Origin: CAYNWT01 sp964450955 | Lineage (GTDB): Bacteria > Planctomycetota > Planctomycetia > Planctomycetales > Planctomycetaceae | DNA: 64,000 bases | Direction: 5' to 3' | Assembly (NCBI GenBank): GCA_964450955.1 | Contig: CAYVFI010000002.1 | Span: 1 to 64,000 of the forward strand | Shown: positions 1 through 7,703 of the stretch, one piece after another | Numbering within the stretch: the stretch's first letter is position 1 | Layout: the number at the start of each line of letters is the position of its first letter | The notes under the pieces: model-generated | Told to the model about the DNA's origin: nothing | Databases searched by the model: none | What the model saw: the letters and a program-made list of their open reading frames with translations, nothing else | Made by a program: the position numbers and the translations under genes

Positions 1-56
1 TGAAATCTGAAATCTGAAATCTGAAATCTGAAATCTGAAATCTGAAATCTGAAACC
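1..56. repeat. Heptanucleotide tandem array (TGAAATC)n
   Basis: Seven perfect copies of TGAAATC occupy positions 1-49, followed by one degenerate copy (TGAAACC). The window begins inside the array, so its true length is unknown. It lies just downstream of the scpA stop codon, in non-coding DNA. Heptamer arrays of this kind are a slippage-prone simple repeat; no function is claimed. Confidence 0.9.
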
Positions 57-73
57 CTGAACTCTACCCCGTC

Positions 74-862
74 TCAGTCACCATCCGCCCCATCGGTCGC
101 AGCGTCCTCGCGGACGTTGTCCCTATTCTCGTGGCCTTCCAGCGGTGGCATAACGTAAATCTCGTTGTACTCCACCGGTTGCTCTGCGCGGTATTGGTGG
201 TGGCGCAGCAGTTCCAAAATTGCCAGGAAGATACCCACAATGTGGCTGGGCACCTTCTCGTCTGAAAAGAAATCACTAAACCGAATGCGCGGCTGTTCTC
301 GCAGGCGAGCGCGAATGCGGTCTGACCAGACGGTTATCGGAATGTCCTCGCGCTTAACGCTGGTTTCTTCCTCAGTGTCAGCTCGCTTAATAATGCGAGC
401 CAACGCGCTGACGAGGTCCCATAGTTCGACTTCTCGAATCTGATCCTGCGCCAGGTCGCGTCGTTCAGACGGACGGTCATTAGACAGCCTTGGGTAGCGT
501 TCCTGCCACGCGGCCGCCTGTTCCTCCAGCGATTCGGCCGCGTCGCGATACTGCCGATACTCCAGCAACTTCCGAATCAAATCCGCGCTGGTTTCTTCTT
601 CCTCGAATTCTTCGACCTCTTCCACTTTTGGAATCAGCAAGCGAGCCTTGATCTCCAACAGCGCACTGGCCGTGACAAGGAAGTCGCCAATGCCGTCCAG
701 ATCAAGAACCTCAAGCACCTTGATGAGTTCTAAAAACTCATCTGCGATTCGCGCCAGCGACACCTGGCGAATGTCAACTTCCTGACGGCGCACCAGGTAC
801 AGCAGCAGGTCCATGGGACCGTCGTACAGCGCGTCTTGAACTCGGTAGTCGGCAATCAGCAT
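74..862 (-). CDS. scpA: Segregation and condensation protein A (ScpA)
   Basis: ScpA is the kleisin subunit of the bacterial condensin, bridging the SMC ATPase heads together with ScpB to compact and segregate the chromosome. The N-terminus carries the family signature (DGPMDLLLYLVRRQEVDI), which binds the SMC neck. An acidic linker rich in Glu lies around residues 90-105, and the C-terminal part resembles the winged helix that contacts the SMC head. The frame is open to 1030, but family homology starts at the Met encoded at 862, so I placed the start there, giving 262 residues, the usual length. No scpB or smc gene is visible in the window; the gene may be the distal member of an operon or stand alone. 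Confidence 0.9.
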   Translation of the reverse strand: MLIADYRVQDALYDGPMDLLLYLVRRQEVDIRQVSLARIADEFLELIKVLEVLDLDGIGDFLVTASALLEIKARLLIPKVEEVEEFEEEETSADLIRKLLEYRQYRDAAESLEEQAAAWQERYPRLSNDRPSERRDLAQDQIREVELWDLVSALARIIKRADTEEETSVKREDIPITVWSDRIRARLREQPRIRFSDFFSDEKVPSHIVGIFLAILELLRHHQYRAEQPVEYNEIYVMPPLEGHENRDNVREDAATDGADGD

Positions 863-1203
863 CCATGCATCTCGCGGTAAGCGACGTGGCAGTCGAAGCA
901 GACCACCCACTCTACAAAATCGGATTTGTTGGGCGACTTGCTTGAGCCTGCTACCAGATTGGTTGGCCAGGGTTGCCCAATTTGCCAACTGTCTATGCAC
1001 CAAGGCGTTGCCGAAGTGCAACACCGGCACGGATTGCCCCAGTCTCAGAACCAGCTCTGCACCTGGATTCCATTCAGCCGGCGCCGACTTTGTGAAGGGT
1101 GCTTTCGCCGGGAAAAGAAGTCCTTGACCATGGTATGCCCGCAGTGAACAGTTGACGTGATGGCTGTGGTAGGGCAGCCGGTTCGAATAGGAAGAGGTTC
1201 TCC
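863..1203. other. Intergenic region between divergent scpA and the secreted Pro-rich gene
   Basis: About 340 bases between two diverging genes. The scpA frame stays open through part of it, but the encoded peptide shows no ScpA-like sequence. Promoters for both genes should lie here; I could not pick out a convincing -35/-10 pair. No RNA gene or repeat was seen. Confidence 0.5.
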
Positions 1204-1908
1204 ATGAATAGGCGTTTCACTTGGGCTCTCGCGGCAGTTCTAGCGCTCGGCACTTTCGCAGCAGCAAACGCGGCGAAGAAGAAGTCAGTAACCCAGTCAC
1301 TTAGAGTTCCGCCCGCACCTGGGAAGGTGATTCCCGTGTCTGCTGATGCACGGCACGTCACGCTTAGAATTCCCACGCTGCCGCCAGCGCAAGTTCTGGA
1401 CCCACCGAAGCTGGAACCAATTCCCGAAGCGCCGGGAATTCCTGTTTTTCAGGCTCCTGTTCCGGCCGATCCGGGGCAGAGATCAGAGCTGATTTCGGAA
1501 GTGCCGCCATCTCCCGTGTACCGACCGCTGGTTCCGCCGCCGGTTGCGACCTTCGACATTCCGCCGACACTGCCAGTCGTTCAGGCTCCGACAGAACCCA
1601 ACTACACACCGGTTCTCACGGCTCCGGCCATTCCGATGTTCGAAAGGGTCCGTTATGTGGGTGAGCGCAAGAAAGCTCCTGATGCGGTCACCAGGGTAAT
1701 CGTGATCAAAGATCCCACACAGCGGCGAGCAGCGGCTGCGGATCCGGAACGCTGTGTGGCAATTGAAATTTGCGTTCCACCTTGCGAGTGCGAGAAGGTG
1801 ACTCCCAATAAGTCGGGCAACCGCATTCGGTACAACTACGGCAAATACGGCGTAGAAGTGCGAATCAAGAACGGACGAGTCGTGGTGGCTTACCACGCTC
1901 GAAAGTAA
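1204..1908 (+). CDS. Secreted proline-rich protein of unknown function
   Basis: I do not recognise a family. Residues 1-23 form a clear signal peptide (hydrophobic core, cleavage near AAANA-A), so the protein is exported. Residues 25-150 are low-complexity and rich in Pro, Val and Ala with recurring PPxL/PxIP patterns, suggesting an extended wall-spanning stretch. The C-terminal 60 residues differ: four closely spaced Cys (in EICVPPCECEK and just before) followed by a basic, Tyr/Gly-rich tail (NRIRYNYGKYGVEVRIKNGR) that looks like a small folded module. It stands alone with its own strong terminator 22 bases downstream. Confidence 0.75.
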   Translation: MNRRFTWALAAVLALGTFAAANAAKKKSVTQSLRVPPAPGKVIPVSADARHVTLRIPTLPPAQVLDPPKLEPIPEAPGIPVFQAPVPADPGQRSELISEVPPSPVYRPLVPPPVATFDIPPTLPVVQAPTEPNYTPVLTAPAIPMFERVRYVGERKKAPDAVTRVIVIKDPTQRRAAAADPERCVAIEICVPPCECEKVTPNKSGNRIRYNYGKYGVEVRIKNGRVVVAYHARK

Positions 1909-1930
1909 CGCAGCCTACAGGACACTGACA

Positions 1931-1966
1931 AAAGGCCGAGCGCGCAAGCACTCGGCCTTTTTTCTT
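1931..1966 (+). terminator. Rho-independent terminator of the Pro-rich secreted protein gene
   Basis: A perfect 10-bp stem (AAAGGCCGAG / CTCGGCCTTT) with a 10-base loop is followed by a T-rich run, 22 bases after the stop codon. The A-rich left arm may let it work weakly on the other strand too. Confidence 0.9.
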
Positions 1967-2010
1967 TGTCGGTGTGCGGCAGTCGTACTAAGGCTCGTCT
2001 GAGACGAGAC

Positions 2011-2229
2011 TTAAATCACGCCGCCGTGTGTTCGGTATGGTGTCGCCAGGTCAGGCAAGTCCAACCCCCAGATCCGTTCCCAGATCTCCGGGATGTGCCG
2101 GAATCCTTCTGAGACATAGATCAATTGACGTGCACGCACGTCTCGCGATGGGTTGTAGATTGGCAAGAAGCAGCCGATGTTGATGCTGCAAATTGCAAGA
2201 ATGATGGCGACCGTGAGTCTCTTCCGCAT
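2011..2229 (-). CDS. Small lipoprotein-like secreted protein (72 aa)
   Basis: A short protein with a basic N-terminus (MRKR), a hydrophobic stretch and a Cys at the end of it (CSINIGC), which reads as a lipoprotein signal although the -3 residue is Asn rather than the usual Leu. The mature part ends in the motif DLATPYRTHGGVI. From memory, short proteins ending in a PYRTHGG motif recur in planctomycete genomes, but I cannot name a function. The start at 2229 is chosen because a GAGGAGT ribosome site lies 7 bases upstream; an upstream in-frame ATG at 2247 would lie inside that site's own leader. It follows the HU gene by 63 bases on the same strand and may be co-transcribed with it. Confidence 0.75.
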   Translation of the reverse strand: MRKRLTVAIILAICSINIGCFLPIYNPSRDVRARQLIYVSEGFRHIPEIWERIWGLDLPDLATPYRTHGGVI

Positions 2230-2236
2230 GTCAAAC

Positions 2237-2243
2237 ACTCCTC
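2237..2243 (-). promoter_or_regulatory. Shine-Dalgarno site that fixes the small lipoprotein start
   Basis: GAGGAGT on the minus strand, 7 bases before the ATG at 2229. It supports the 72-residue form over the 78-residue open frame. Confidence 0.75.
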
Positions 2244-2292
2244 GCATGATGTGCGGAACGCGTTGGTAAGTCTGGCTTTAGGTGAACCAGAC

Positions 2293-2703
2293 TTACGGAT
2301 TCGACTGAGTGAATCCGGTCGCTGGTTCGGGTGTCGGAGCAGTTGAAGGCGCCATGTTGGACGGTTCGACTGCGGCCGGCTGTGATTCGTTTTGTTCTCG
2401 GAGCTTGGCGGCGTGTGCGGCTTCTTCAAGAAGCCTCACTTTCTCCTCCATCTCCTTACCTGGCTTGAAGGTTACGACGAATTTGGCCGGCACATCGACA
2501 CGTTCACCTGTTCGAGGATTGCGTGCTTTCCGAGCTGCCCGCTCTTTCACTTCGAAGACGCCGAAGTTCCGGAGCTCAATTCGTCGGTCTGTAACCAGGG
2601 TCTCAATGATTGCGTCAAAGGTCTTCTGGACGATCTCTTTGGTCTTCAACTGGGTAAGACCAAGCTCCTCCGAAATCGCTTTGACTATCTCTTTTTTGGT
2701 CAC
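2293..2703 (-). CDS. HU/IHF-family histone-like DNA-binding protein with C-terminal tail
   Basis: A nucleoid-associated protein that binds and bends DNA as a dimer. Residues 1-92 are a full HU fold: the helical N-terminus (MTKKEIVKAISEELGL), the sheet segment RRIELRNFGVFEV, the DNA-embracing arm containing RNPRTGERV, and the closing FKPGKEMEEKV. About 40 extra residues follow, rich in Ala, Pro, Ser and Thr, unlike the plain 90-residue HU of Proteobacteria. Translation starts at GTG, with AGGAGA 8 bases upstream. A good sigma-70-type promoter lies about 70 bases before the start. Downstream is the small lipoprotein gene on the same strand. Confidence 0.93.
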   Translation of the reverse strand: MTKKEIVKAISEELGLTQLKTKEIVQKTFDAIIETLVTDRRIELRNFGVFEVKERAARKARNPRTGERVDVPAKFVVTFKPGKEMEEKVRLLEEAAHAAKLREQNESQPAAVEPSNMAPSTAPTPEPATGFTQSNP

Positions 2704-2772
2704 GACGAGAGTCTCCTGCAGGCTGCCTGCTCGGTTCCAAGGGCTCTTCCAATGATCCCTCAGATTGACTCA

Positions 2773-2802
2773 AGTGTATTCAGCAAAAAGACTTAGTGTC
2801 AA
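2773..2802 (-). promoter_or_regulatory. Predicted sigma-70-type promoter for the HU gene
   Basis: On the minus strand a perfect -35 (TTGACA, 2797-2802) is separated by 18 bases from TACACT (2773-2778), four of six matches to the -10 consensus. The inferred start of transcription is near 2766, giving an untranslated leader of roughly 60 bases. Confidence 0.55.
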
Positions 2803-2978
2803 GATGTGCGATTGGCAAAGGCGTCTTACCCAAACCAACAAAACCGTGATGTTGAGTTCAAAAAGCCCGTTTAACAAGCGATTCGCATCCACCATCACTA
2901 CATCTATCGGCCTGAATAATCGGAGACTTCAGTAGAACCGACAAAATTCCCCAAAGTTGCCCGGAGTCACAATACTGA

Positions 2979-3398
2979 TCAAACGTCTTCTTTGGCGGCT
3001 TCGGAATCGATCTGCAACTGCGTGAAATGCTGCCCGGTCCCGGCTCCGGGGCACTCAGCGCACACCTGTTTCCATGTTTCCTCAGACTTCAGGTTCGAAG
3101 TCCAGAAGGGCCAGGTTCGGCATTGAGTCGGCCTGACGGGGTAAATTGAGCACCCACGCTTCTCTGCATCGAAGTAAATGCAGTCGCCATTTGCGAATTC
3201 CGTGAGGCTAAGTCGGTTGCCAACCTGCCGCGTGTGGAACAGCCTTATCTCTCCAACAGGCTTGTCCAGGTGCTCAGCAATTGCCTCAATGTCCTGGTCA
3301 TAGACCCAAACGACGCCAGGATCACCCGTGCAACAGTCACCGCACCCTGTGCAGGTAAACTGCAGTCCGTCTTTGTACCAAACCTCATCCTGCGACAT
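2979..3398 (-). CDS. YkgJ-family cysteine-cluster protein
   Basis: A small soluble protein of the YkgJ/UPF0153 family, thought to bind zinc or an Fe-S cluster; its biochemical role is not established. It shows the family pattern FTCTGCGDCCTG at residues 15-25 (Cys16, 19, 22, 23), a GDC at 73, then CSIYPVRPTQCRTWPFW with Cys83 and Cys93, and CAEC near the end, nine Cys in all. The open frame runs to 3548, but the Met at 3398 is preceded by GGAG at suitable spacing and by no conserved sequence, so I start there (139 aa). It diverges from chdC across a 76-base gap. Confidence 0.88.
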   Translation of the reverse strand: MSQDEVWYKDGLQFTCTGCGDCCTGDPGVVWVYDQDIEAIAEHLDKPVGEIRLFHTRQVGNRLSLTEFANGDCIYFDAEKRGCSIYPVRPTQCRTWPFWTSNLKSEETWKQVCAECPGAGTGQHFTQLQIDSEAAKEDV

Positions 3399-3474
3399 CG
3401 TTGGCTCCGAGCGTTGAAAAGCGCGTGGTTGATAAGGTACATCCACTGCCTGACATTCCAACAGAGAAGACACC

Positions 3475-4317
3475 ATGAATCGCCCAACACGAGAACCATT
3501 GCCCGAACCGACAATCAACCTGTCTGAGGGATGGCACTGCCTGCACATCTATTATTCAGTCGATCGGAAGGGGCTCGCGAACGCCACGGGACTGACCAGC
3601 GATTCCGGCGCGATGGCGGCGGCCAGGCAACAGTTTGGTGAAATCCTGAACGCTGAGAAGGCTCAGGTCGAACGCCTGCAGCTAAGCATCACGTCAGGTC
3701 ACAAAGCGGATCTGGGATTGATGCTGATGGATCCTAATCCCCTGGCCATCGACCGAGTCCACCAGGCGCTTCGCGCCAGCACATTGGGCGCGTTCCTGAC
3801 ACCGACATACTCGTTTGTTTCCATCACGGAAATTTCTGAGTACGTCCCGACGCTGGATCAGTATCGCCAGCGACTGCTTCGAGAAGGAACCGACCCGGCC
3901 ACGATTGATGCTCGCGTCAACGCGTACGATCAACGTCTGCCGAAGATGAACCAACAGCGGCTTTACCCGGTCATCCCGGAACTACCCATCGTGTGTTTCT
4001 ACCCGATGAACAAAATCCGGCACCCCGAAGCCAACTGGTTCACAACCCCATTCAGCGAACGCTCAGCCATGATGGCCGAACACGCAAAGTCCGGCATCGC
4101 GTTCGCCGGAAAGATCTCGCAGCTCATCACAGCCTCCACCGGGTACGACGACTGGGAATGGGGCGTCACCCTCTGGGGCCGCGCGCCAGAACATGTGAAA
4201 GACATCGTGTACTCAATGCGGTTCGACAAAGCCTCAGCGAAGTACGCTGAGTTCGGCCCGTTCTATATCGGCTACGTTGTCACACCAGAAGCGGCTTTGG
4301 AGCATCTGAGCATTTAG
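3475..4317 (+). CDS. chdC: Coproheme decarboxylase (hydrogen-peroxide-dependent haem synthase)
   Basis: Last enzyme of the coproporphyrin-dependent haem pathway: oxidatively decarboxylates coproheme III to haem b in the cytoplasm using peroxide. It belongs to the chlorite dismutase fold family. The ChdC-type signature FYPMNKIR is present with the reactive Tyr at residue 176, the likely haem-ligating His is His203 in MMAEHAKSG, and STGYDDWEWGVTLW (221-234) is the strongly conserved sheet segment that separates ChdC from true chlorite dismutases. Length 280 is slightly above the 250 typical of the family; the extra residues lie at the N-terminus and in a Gln-rich helix around 128-160. It implies that this bacterium makes haem by the Gram-positive/planctomycete route. 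It converges on rsgA with a 26-base gap. Confidence 0.92.
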   Translation: MNRPTREPLPEPTINLSEGWHCLHIYYSVDRKGLANATGLTSDSGAMAAARQQFGEILNAEKAQVERLQLSITSGHKADLGLMLMDPNPLAIDRVHQALRASTLGAFLTPTYSFVSITEISEYVPTLDQYRQRLLREGTDPATIDARVNAYDQRLPKMNQQRLYPVIPELPIVCFYPMNKIRHPEANWFTTPFSERSAMMAEHAKSGIAFAGKISQLITASTGYDDWEWGVTLWGRAPEHVKDIVYSMRFDKASAKYAEFGPFYIGYVVTPEAALEHLSI

Positions 4318-4343
4318 CAGACGAGGTCGTGCCTGGCCGGTCT

Positions 4344-5498
4344 CTACCCGTCCGGTCTCCGCGCGCCGCGTTCGACGCCCATGATGCGTAGGTAGCTGTC
4401 GTAGCGGAGTATCGAAATCAAATCGCGATCCACAGCGTCTTTCACGCCGCAACTGTGTTCGTGCGTGTGCGAACAGTTGGGAAACCGGCACTGCGTCACA
4501 AACGGGCGGAACTCAATGAAGTAGCCTTCCACTTCATCGGGAATCACGTCCCACAGTTCGAACTGACGAACGCCCGGCGTATCGGCAACCCAGCCGCCAA
4601 CTTCCAACGGCATCAGGACGGCTCGCCGAGTCGTATGCTTCCCCTTGCCGGTCCAACCGCTGACGGCACTGGTTGGCAAAGACAGCGACGGCTGCACGGC
4701 GTTTAGCAGCGACGACTTGCCCACGCCGCTTTGTCCTGAGAACACACTTTCGCAGCCCGCCATGAGGTCCCGCAGTCGGCTGATGCCGCGACCATCCATC
4801 GTGCTGGTCAAAACAACGTCGTATCCCAGTCGACCATAGATTCCAATAATCGGCTGCAGTTCAGCCGGATCGACCAGGTCAATCTTGTTGATGCAAACAA
4901 TGGAACGCACACCACCCTTTTCCGCGCTGACCAGGAAGCGGTCAACAAGGCTGGGCTTCAGCGGCGGGTCGAACGCCGACACGACGATGACGACCTGATC
5001 GACGTTCGACACAATTATGTGTTCGCGCCGTTGGCTGCCGCGGGACAGCACACCGGTTCGCGGTTCCACTCGTTCAATCACACCCTGGTAGTCGTCGCCT
5101 TCCTGTCGAAACAAGACACGGTCACCCGCGACCACCGCATTCCGAGCATCCCGGGCCATCGTTCGAAGAACCCGGCGGATCGTGCATTCGTACTTTTTGC
5201 GTTCAGGCCCCTCGACGACACTGTTCAAACCCGTCGCGCTTAAAACGCGACCCGGCAGACAGGCTGATTCATCCACTTCGCGAATCACCTGATCGCCGAC
5301 AACTTCCGCTCCAATTATCGTTCGGCGTCTTGCGACATTCCCTTTGCCGCTAATTCGCTCGCCGCCATCAAGGTCCCCAGCCAGTTCGTCACCGTTAAGT
5401 TCGCGCGTGAGATTTTGGTCGCGGGGCCTGACTTCACGGTTCTTCCGGAAATCGACGCGGACCTTGGACTTGTTCTTGTTTTTTTTCTTGCGAGCCAT
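4344..5498 (-). CDS. rsgA: Ribosome small-subunit-dependent GTPase A (RsgA)
   Basis: A circularly permuted GTPase that checks late maturation of the 30S subunit and is activated by it. After a very basic N-terminal tail (many Lys/Arg in residues 1-60) comes an OB domain (about 75-155), then the GTPase motifs in permuted order: G4 NKID (204-207), G1 GQSGVGKSS (255-263), G3 DTPG (306-309). The C-terminal zinc site is intact (Cys337, Cys342, His344, Cys350). The basic, Asn/Asp-rich extension before the OB fold makes it longer than the 350-residue E. coli protein. It is transcribed toward chdC. Confidence 0.95.
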   Translation of the reverse strand: MARKKKNKNKSKVRVDFRKNREVRPRDQNLTRELNGDELAGDLDGGERISGKGNVARRRTIIGAEVVGDQVIREVDESACLPGRVLSATGLNSVVEGPERKKYECTIRRVLRTMARDARNAVVAGDRVLFRQEGDDYQGVIERVEPRTGVLSRGSQRREHIIVSNVDQVVIVVSAFDPPLKPSLVDRFLVSAEKGGVRSIVCINKIDLVDPAELQPIIGIYGRLGYDVVLTSTMDGRGISRLRDLMAGCESVFSGQSGVGKSSLLNAVQPSLSLPTSAVSGWTGKGKHTTRRAVLMPLEVGGWVADTPGVRQFELWDVIPDEVEGYFIEFRPFVTQCRFPNCSHTHEHSCGVKDAVDRDLISILRYDSYLRIMGVERGARRPDG

Positions 5499-5593
5499 CT
5501 GTTCCCGTAAGTTAACAAAAGCGACGGCAATGACGATGCCCGATACTGAAGAGCCGCCATAGGTCGGTGAAGTCTATGGAGTTAACCGGCTTT

Positions 5594-5636
5594 GGAACGC
5601 ATAATCCTCCGGCTGGGGAACGCATAATCCCCCGGC
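5594..5636. repeat. 23-base-period tandem duplication upstream of the nuclease gene
   Basis: GGAACGCATAATCCTCCGGC at 5594-5613 is repeated at 5617-5636 with one mismatch. The 23-base period is not a multiple of three, so the two copies would be read in different frames, which argues that this stretch is leader rather than coding sequence. Confidence 0.85.
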
Positions 5637-5701
5637 ATCCTGCAACAAGTGGACAACAAATGCCGCCTCGCAACGCAATCCGCACAAACTCAGATCGAAA
5701 A

Positions 5702-6643
5702 ATGACCACCGGGTTCGCGCGGCTGGGGCTTCGTGGCGAGAAGCAGGGAACCGTCAACCAGCAGGTGCACGACGGCGACACCATCACCACGCTGGCTGAC
5801 GGCAACATTCCGGTTCGCCTGCTGGGCATCGACACGCCTGAGGTCAGCTTTCAGTTTCCACCGAAAGGAAACTTTCTTGGCCTCAGGAATCCGAAGTGGG
5901 CCGAACTGCTGGCCGATCCGTTTAACGACGAAAAGTTTGGGCCGTTCTCGTCAGCAATCCCCGCCGGTCTGAAAGCATGGCTGACCTCACGAACCGGAAA
6001 GTACGCGGCAGAAACGCACTTCGAACACGCTAACAAAGCGACCGACAAACTTCGCGAGATGGTCGAAGCCGACAAACAAATTATGGGCAAGACCGATGAG
6101 ACGTTTCGTTTCTACATGGTCTTTGGTCACGAAGTCATGGACGGCTACGGCCGGTTCCTGTGTGCGATTAATCGAAGCCAGCCCGATCGCGAAAAGCCGA
6201 CTCCACGACCTGCTACCTACAACCAACGACTGCTGGAACGCGGCCTCGCGTTTCCCTACTTCATCTGGCCCAACATCAACCCGTGGCAGCTAAGTGATTC
6301 CATAATGGAAGCGGTTATCAAACCTGGCACCGCAGCCAGGGTAATGGCCGAGAATCAAGAGATTACGTTCGCGCGAGACAACGTCGGTAAGGCCAGACGG
6401 AACCACATGGGGCTGTTCGACGCAACCAACCCGGCATTACTGGAACCGTTTGAACTGCGATCCATTGCGCGGCGGCAATTGCCTGGACGCTACCTTATCG
6501 ACATGTCGCGTAACGACGATGTCCTGCTGCATCCGCACAACTACTACACGGTCCCGCATTCCGAAGATCGGCTGTTCATCCCCGGCCACTATGTGCCATT
6601 GTTTGTCGAACACGGCTGGAAGAAGCAAGCAGCGCCAGCGTAA
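5702..6643 (+). CDS. Staphylococcal-nuclease-like (thermonuclease) protein
   Basis: A probable calcium-dependent phosphodiesterase of the SNase fold. With the start at 5702 the active-site residues are all present: Asp24 in VHDGDTI, Arg39, Asp44, Thr45 and Glu47 in RLLGIDTPE, and Arg151 in DGYGRFL, matching D21, R35, D40, T41, E43 and R87 of the S. aureus enzyme. About 60 extra residues sit between the two halves of the fold, and some 130 more lie C-terminal. No signal peptide is evident, so it is predicted to be cytoplasmic. The frame is open back to a GTG at 5567, but that stretch contains a non-triplet duplication; the start could also be the ATG at 5660. Its stop overlaps the next start by one base (TAATG), so it is translationally coupled to the purine nucleoside phosphorylase. 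Confidence 0.8.
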   Translation: MTTGFARLGLRGEKQGTVNQQVHDGDTITTLADGNIPVRLLGIDTPEVSFQFPPKGNFLGLRNPKWAELLADPFNDEKFGPFSSAIPAGLKAWLTSRTGKYAAETHFEHANKATDKLREMVEADKQIMGKTDETFRFYMVFGHEVMDGYGRFLCAINRSQPDREKPTPRPATYNQRLLERGLAFPYFIWPNINPWQLSDSIMEAVIKPGTAARVMAENQEITFARDNVGKARRNHMGLFDATNPALLEPFELRSIARRQLPGRYLIDMSRNDDVLLHPHNYYTVPHSEDRLFIPGHYVPLFVEHGWKKQAAPA

Positions 6644-7464
6644 TGAACACACCTACTTCAAAGAACGGCGCGTTGTCTTCATTCGAAGTGCAGATGGCTG
6701 CCGAAAAGATTCGTGACTTCGCCGGTGTCGCACCTGACGCCCCGGTTGCTACGTGGGGCATGGTGCTGGGGTCCGGGCTCGGTCACGTTGGCGAAGCATT
6801 AGTTCAAAACGGTGGCAAGTCGCTGTCGTACGAACAGATCCCCGGCTTCCCCGTGTCAGCGATCCCCGGACACGCCGGTCGTTTGGTTCTGGGAGAACAC
6901 AACGGACAGGCTGTCATCGTTCTGCAGGGCCGTTCGCACTACTACGAAGGCCACGACATCGAAACCATCACACGCCCGGTTCGCGCGTTGCTGGAAGTTG
7001 GTGTCACGGACTTGTTGCTGACCAACGCCTCTGGTGGAGTGAACCTCGATTTCCGCGTTGGCGATCTCATGCTGATTGAAGGCCACATCAGCATGCTGCC
7101 CGCGTTACTTCTGGGCGATAAGCCGGTCTGTGTCTGGGACAAGCAGTTACAAATGCGAGCCATATCGGTGGCCGAATCACTTGGCATCAAATTGCAGGCG
7201 GGCGTTTACGCATCCATGCCCGGCCCGACCTACGAAACATCCGCTGAGGTCCGCATGATGCGAACCCTGGGAGCCGATGCGGTAGGCATGAGTACCGTTC
7301 CGGAAGCCGTCGCAGCCGCCGGCCGCGCTCGCGTCATCGGAATCTCGTGCATCACAAACGCCGCCGCCGGAATCAACGACGGCCCCATCACGCACGACCA
7401 CGTCGCAGAAGTCGGAAACAGCGTCAGCGGCGACTTTGGCCGACTGGTCATGGGCCTGCTGTGA
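6643..7464 (+). CDS. Purine-nucleoside phosphorylase (trimeric, class I type)
   Basis: Splits purine (deoxy)nucleosides with phosphate to free base and (deoxy)ribose-1-phosphate. The phosphate loop GSGLG (43-47), PGFPVS (67-72), HYYEGH (99-104), TNASGG (127-132) and the base-binding GPTYETSAE (194-202) are intact, as is the GMSTVPEAVAA segment; the purine-specificity Asn falls in ISCITN (234-239). Length 273 fits the trimeric family. It is coupled to the nuclease gene by TAATG, which suggests a shared job in nucleic-acid breakdown and purine salvage. I do not assign guanine/hypoxanthine versus adenine preference beyond the usual 6-oxopurine preference of this class. Confidence 0.93.
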   Translation: MNTPTSKNGALSSFEVQMAAEKIRDFAGVAPDAPVATWGMVLGSGLGHVGEALVQNGGKSLSYEQIPGFPVSAIPGHAGRLVLGEHNGQAVIVLQGRSHYYEGHDIETITRPVRALLEVGVTDLLLTNASGGVNLDFRVGDLMLIEGHISMLPALLLGDKPVCVWDKQLQMRAISVAESLGIKLQAGVYASMPGPTYETSAEVRMMRTLGADAVGMSTVPEAVAAAGRARVIGISCITNAAAGINDGPITHDHVAEVGNSVSGDFGRLVMGLL

Positions 7465-7703
7465 CCTAAGCGAAGCCAGCCGCCCCGGTTCCGTACCCGG
7501 GACCTCCTAGCCCCAGGCCCGCACGCCGACCGTCCCCTGACGTGCGCTCCGAAAACCGGCAGCAAGAACGCGCGCAATCGCAGTCGCGAAATGCGGCCAA
7601 CTCAGCGCGAACTGTGAAGATTTCTTAACACAACCTTCACGCCTCATTCACTGCCAGCGAAACAATCCCGCACTGACCACGTCTTCACCGCCGGGAACTT
7701 GTT

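Noticed and set aside
1..60. CRISPR-like direct repeats
   Set aside because: Units are 7 bases with no spacers: a simple tandem repeat, not a CRISPR array.
863..1030. N-terminal extension of ScpA
   Set aside because: The frame is open, but no ScpA has this sequence before DGPMDLLL, and the 262-residue form is the normal length.
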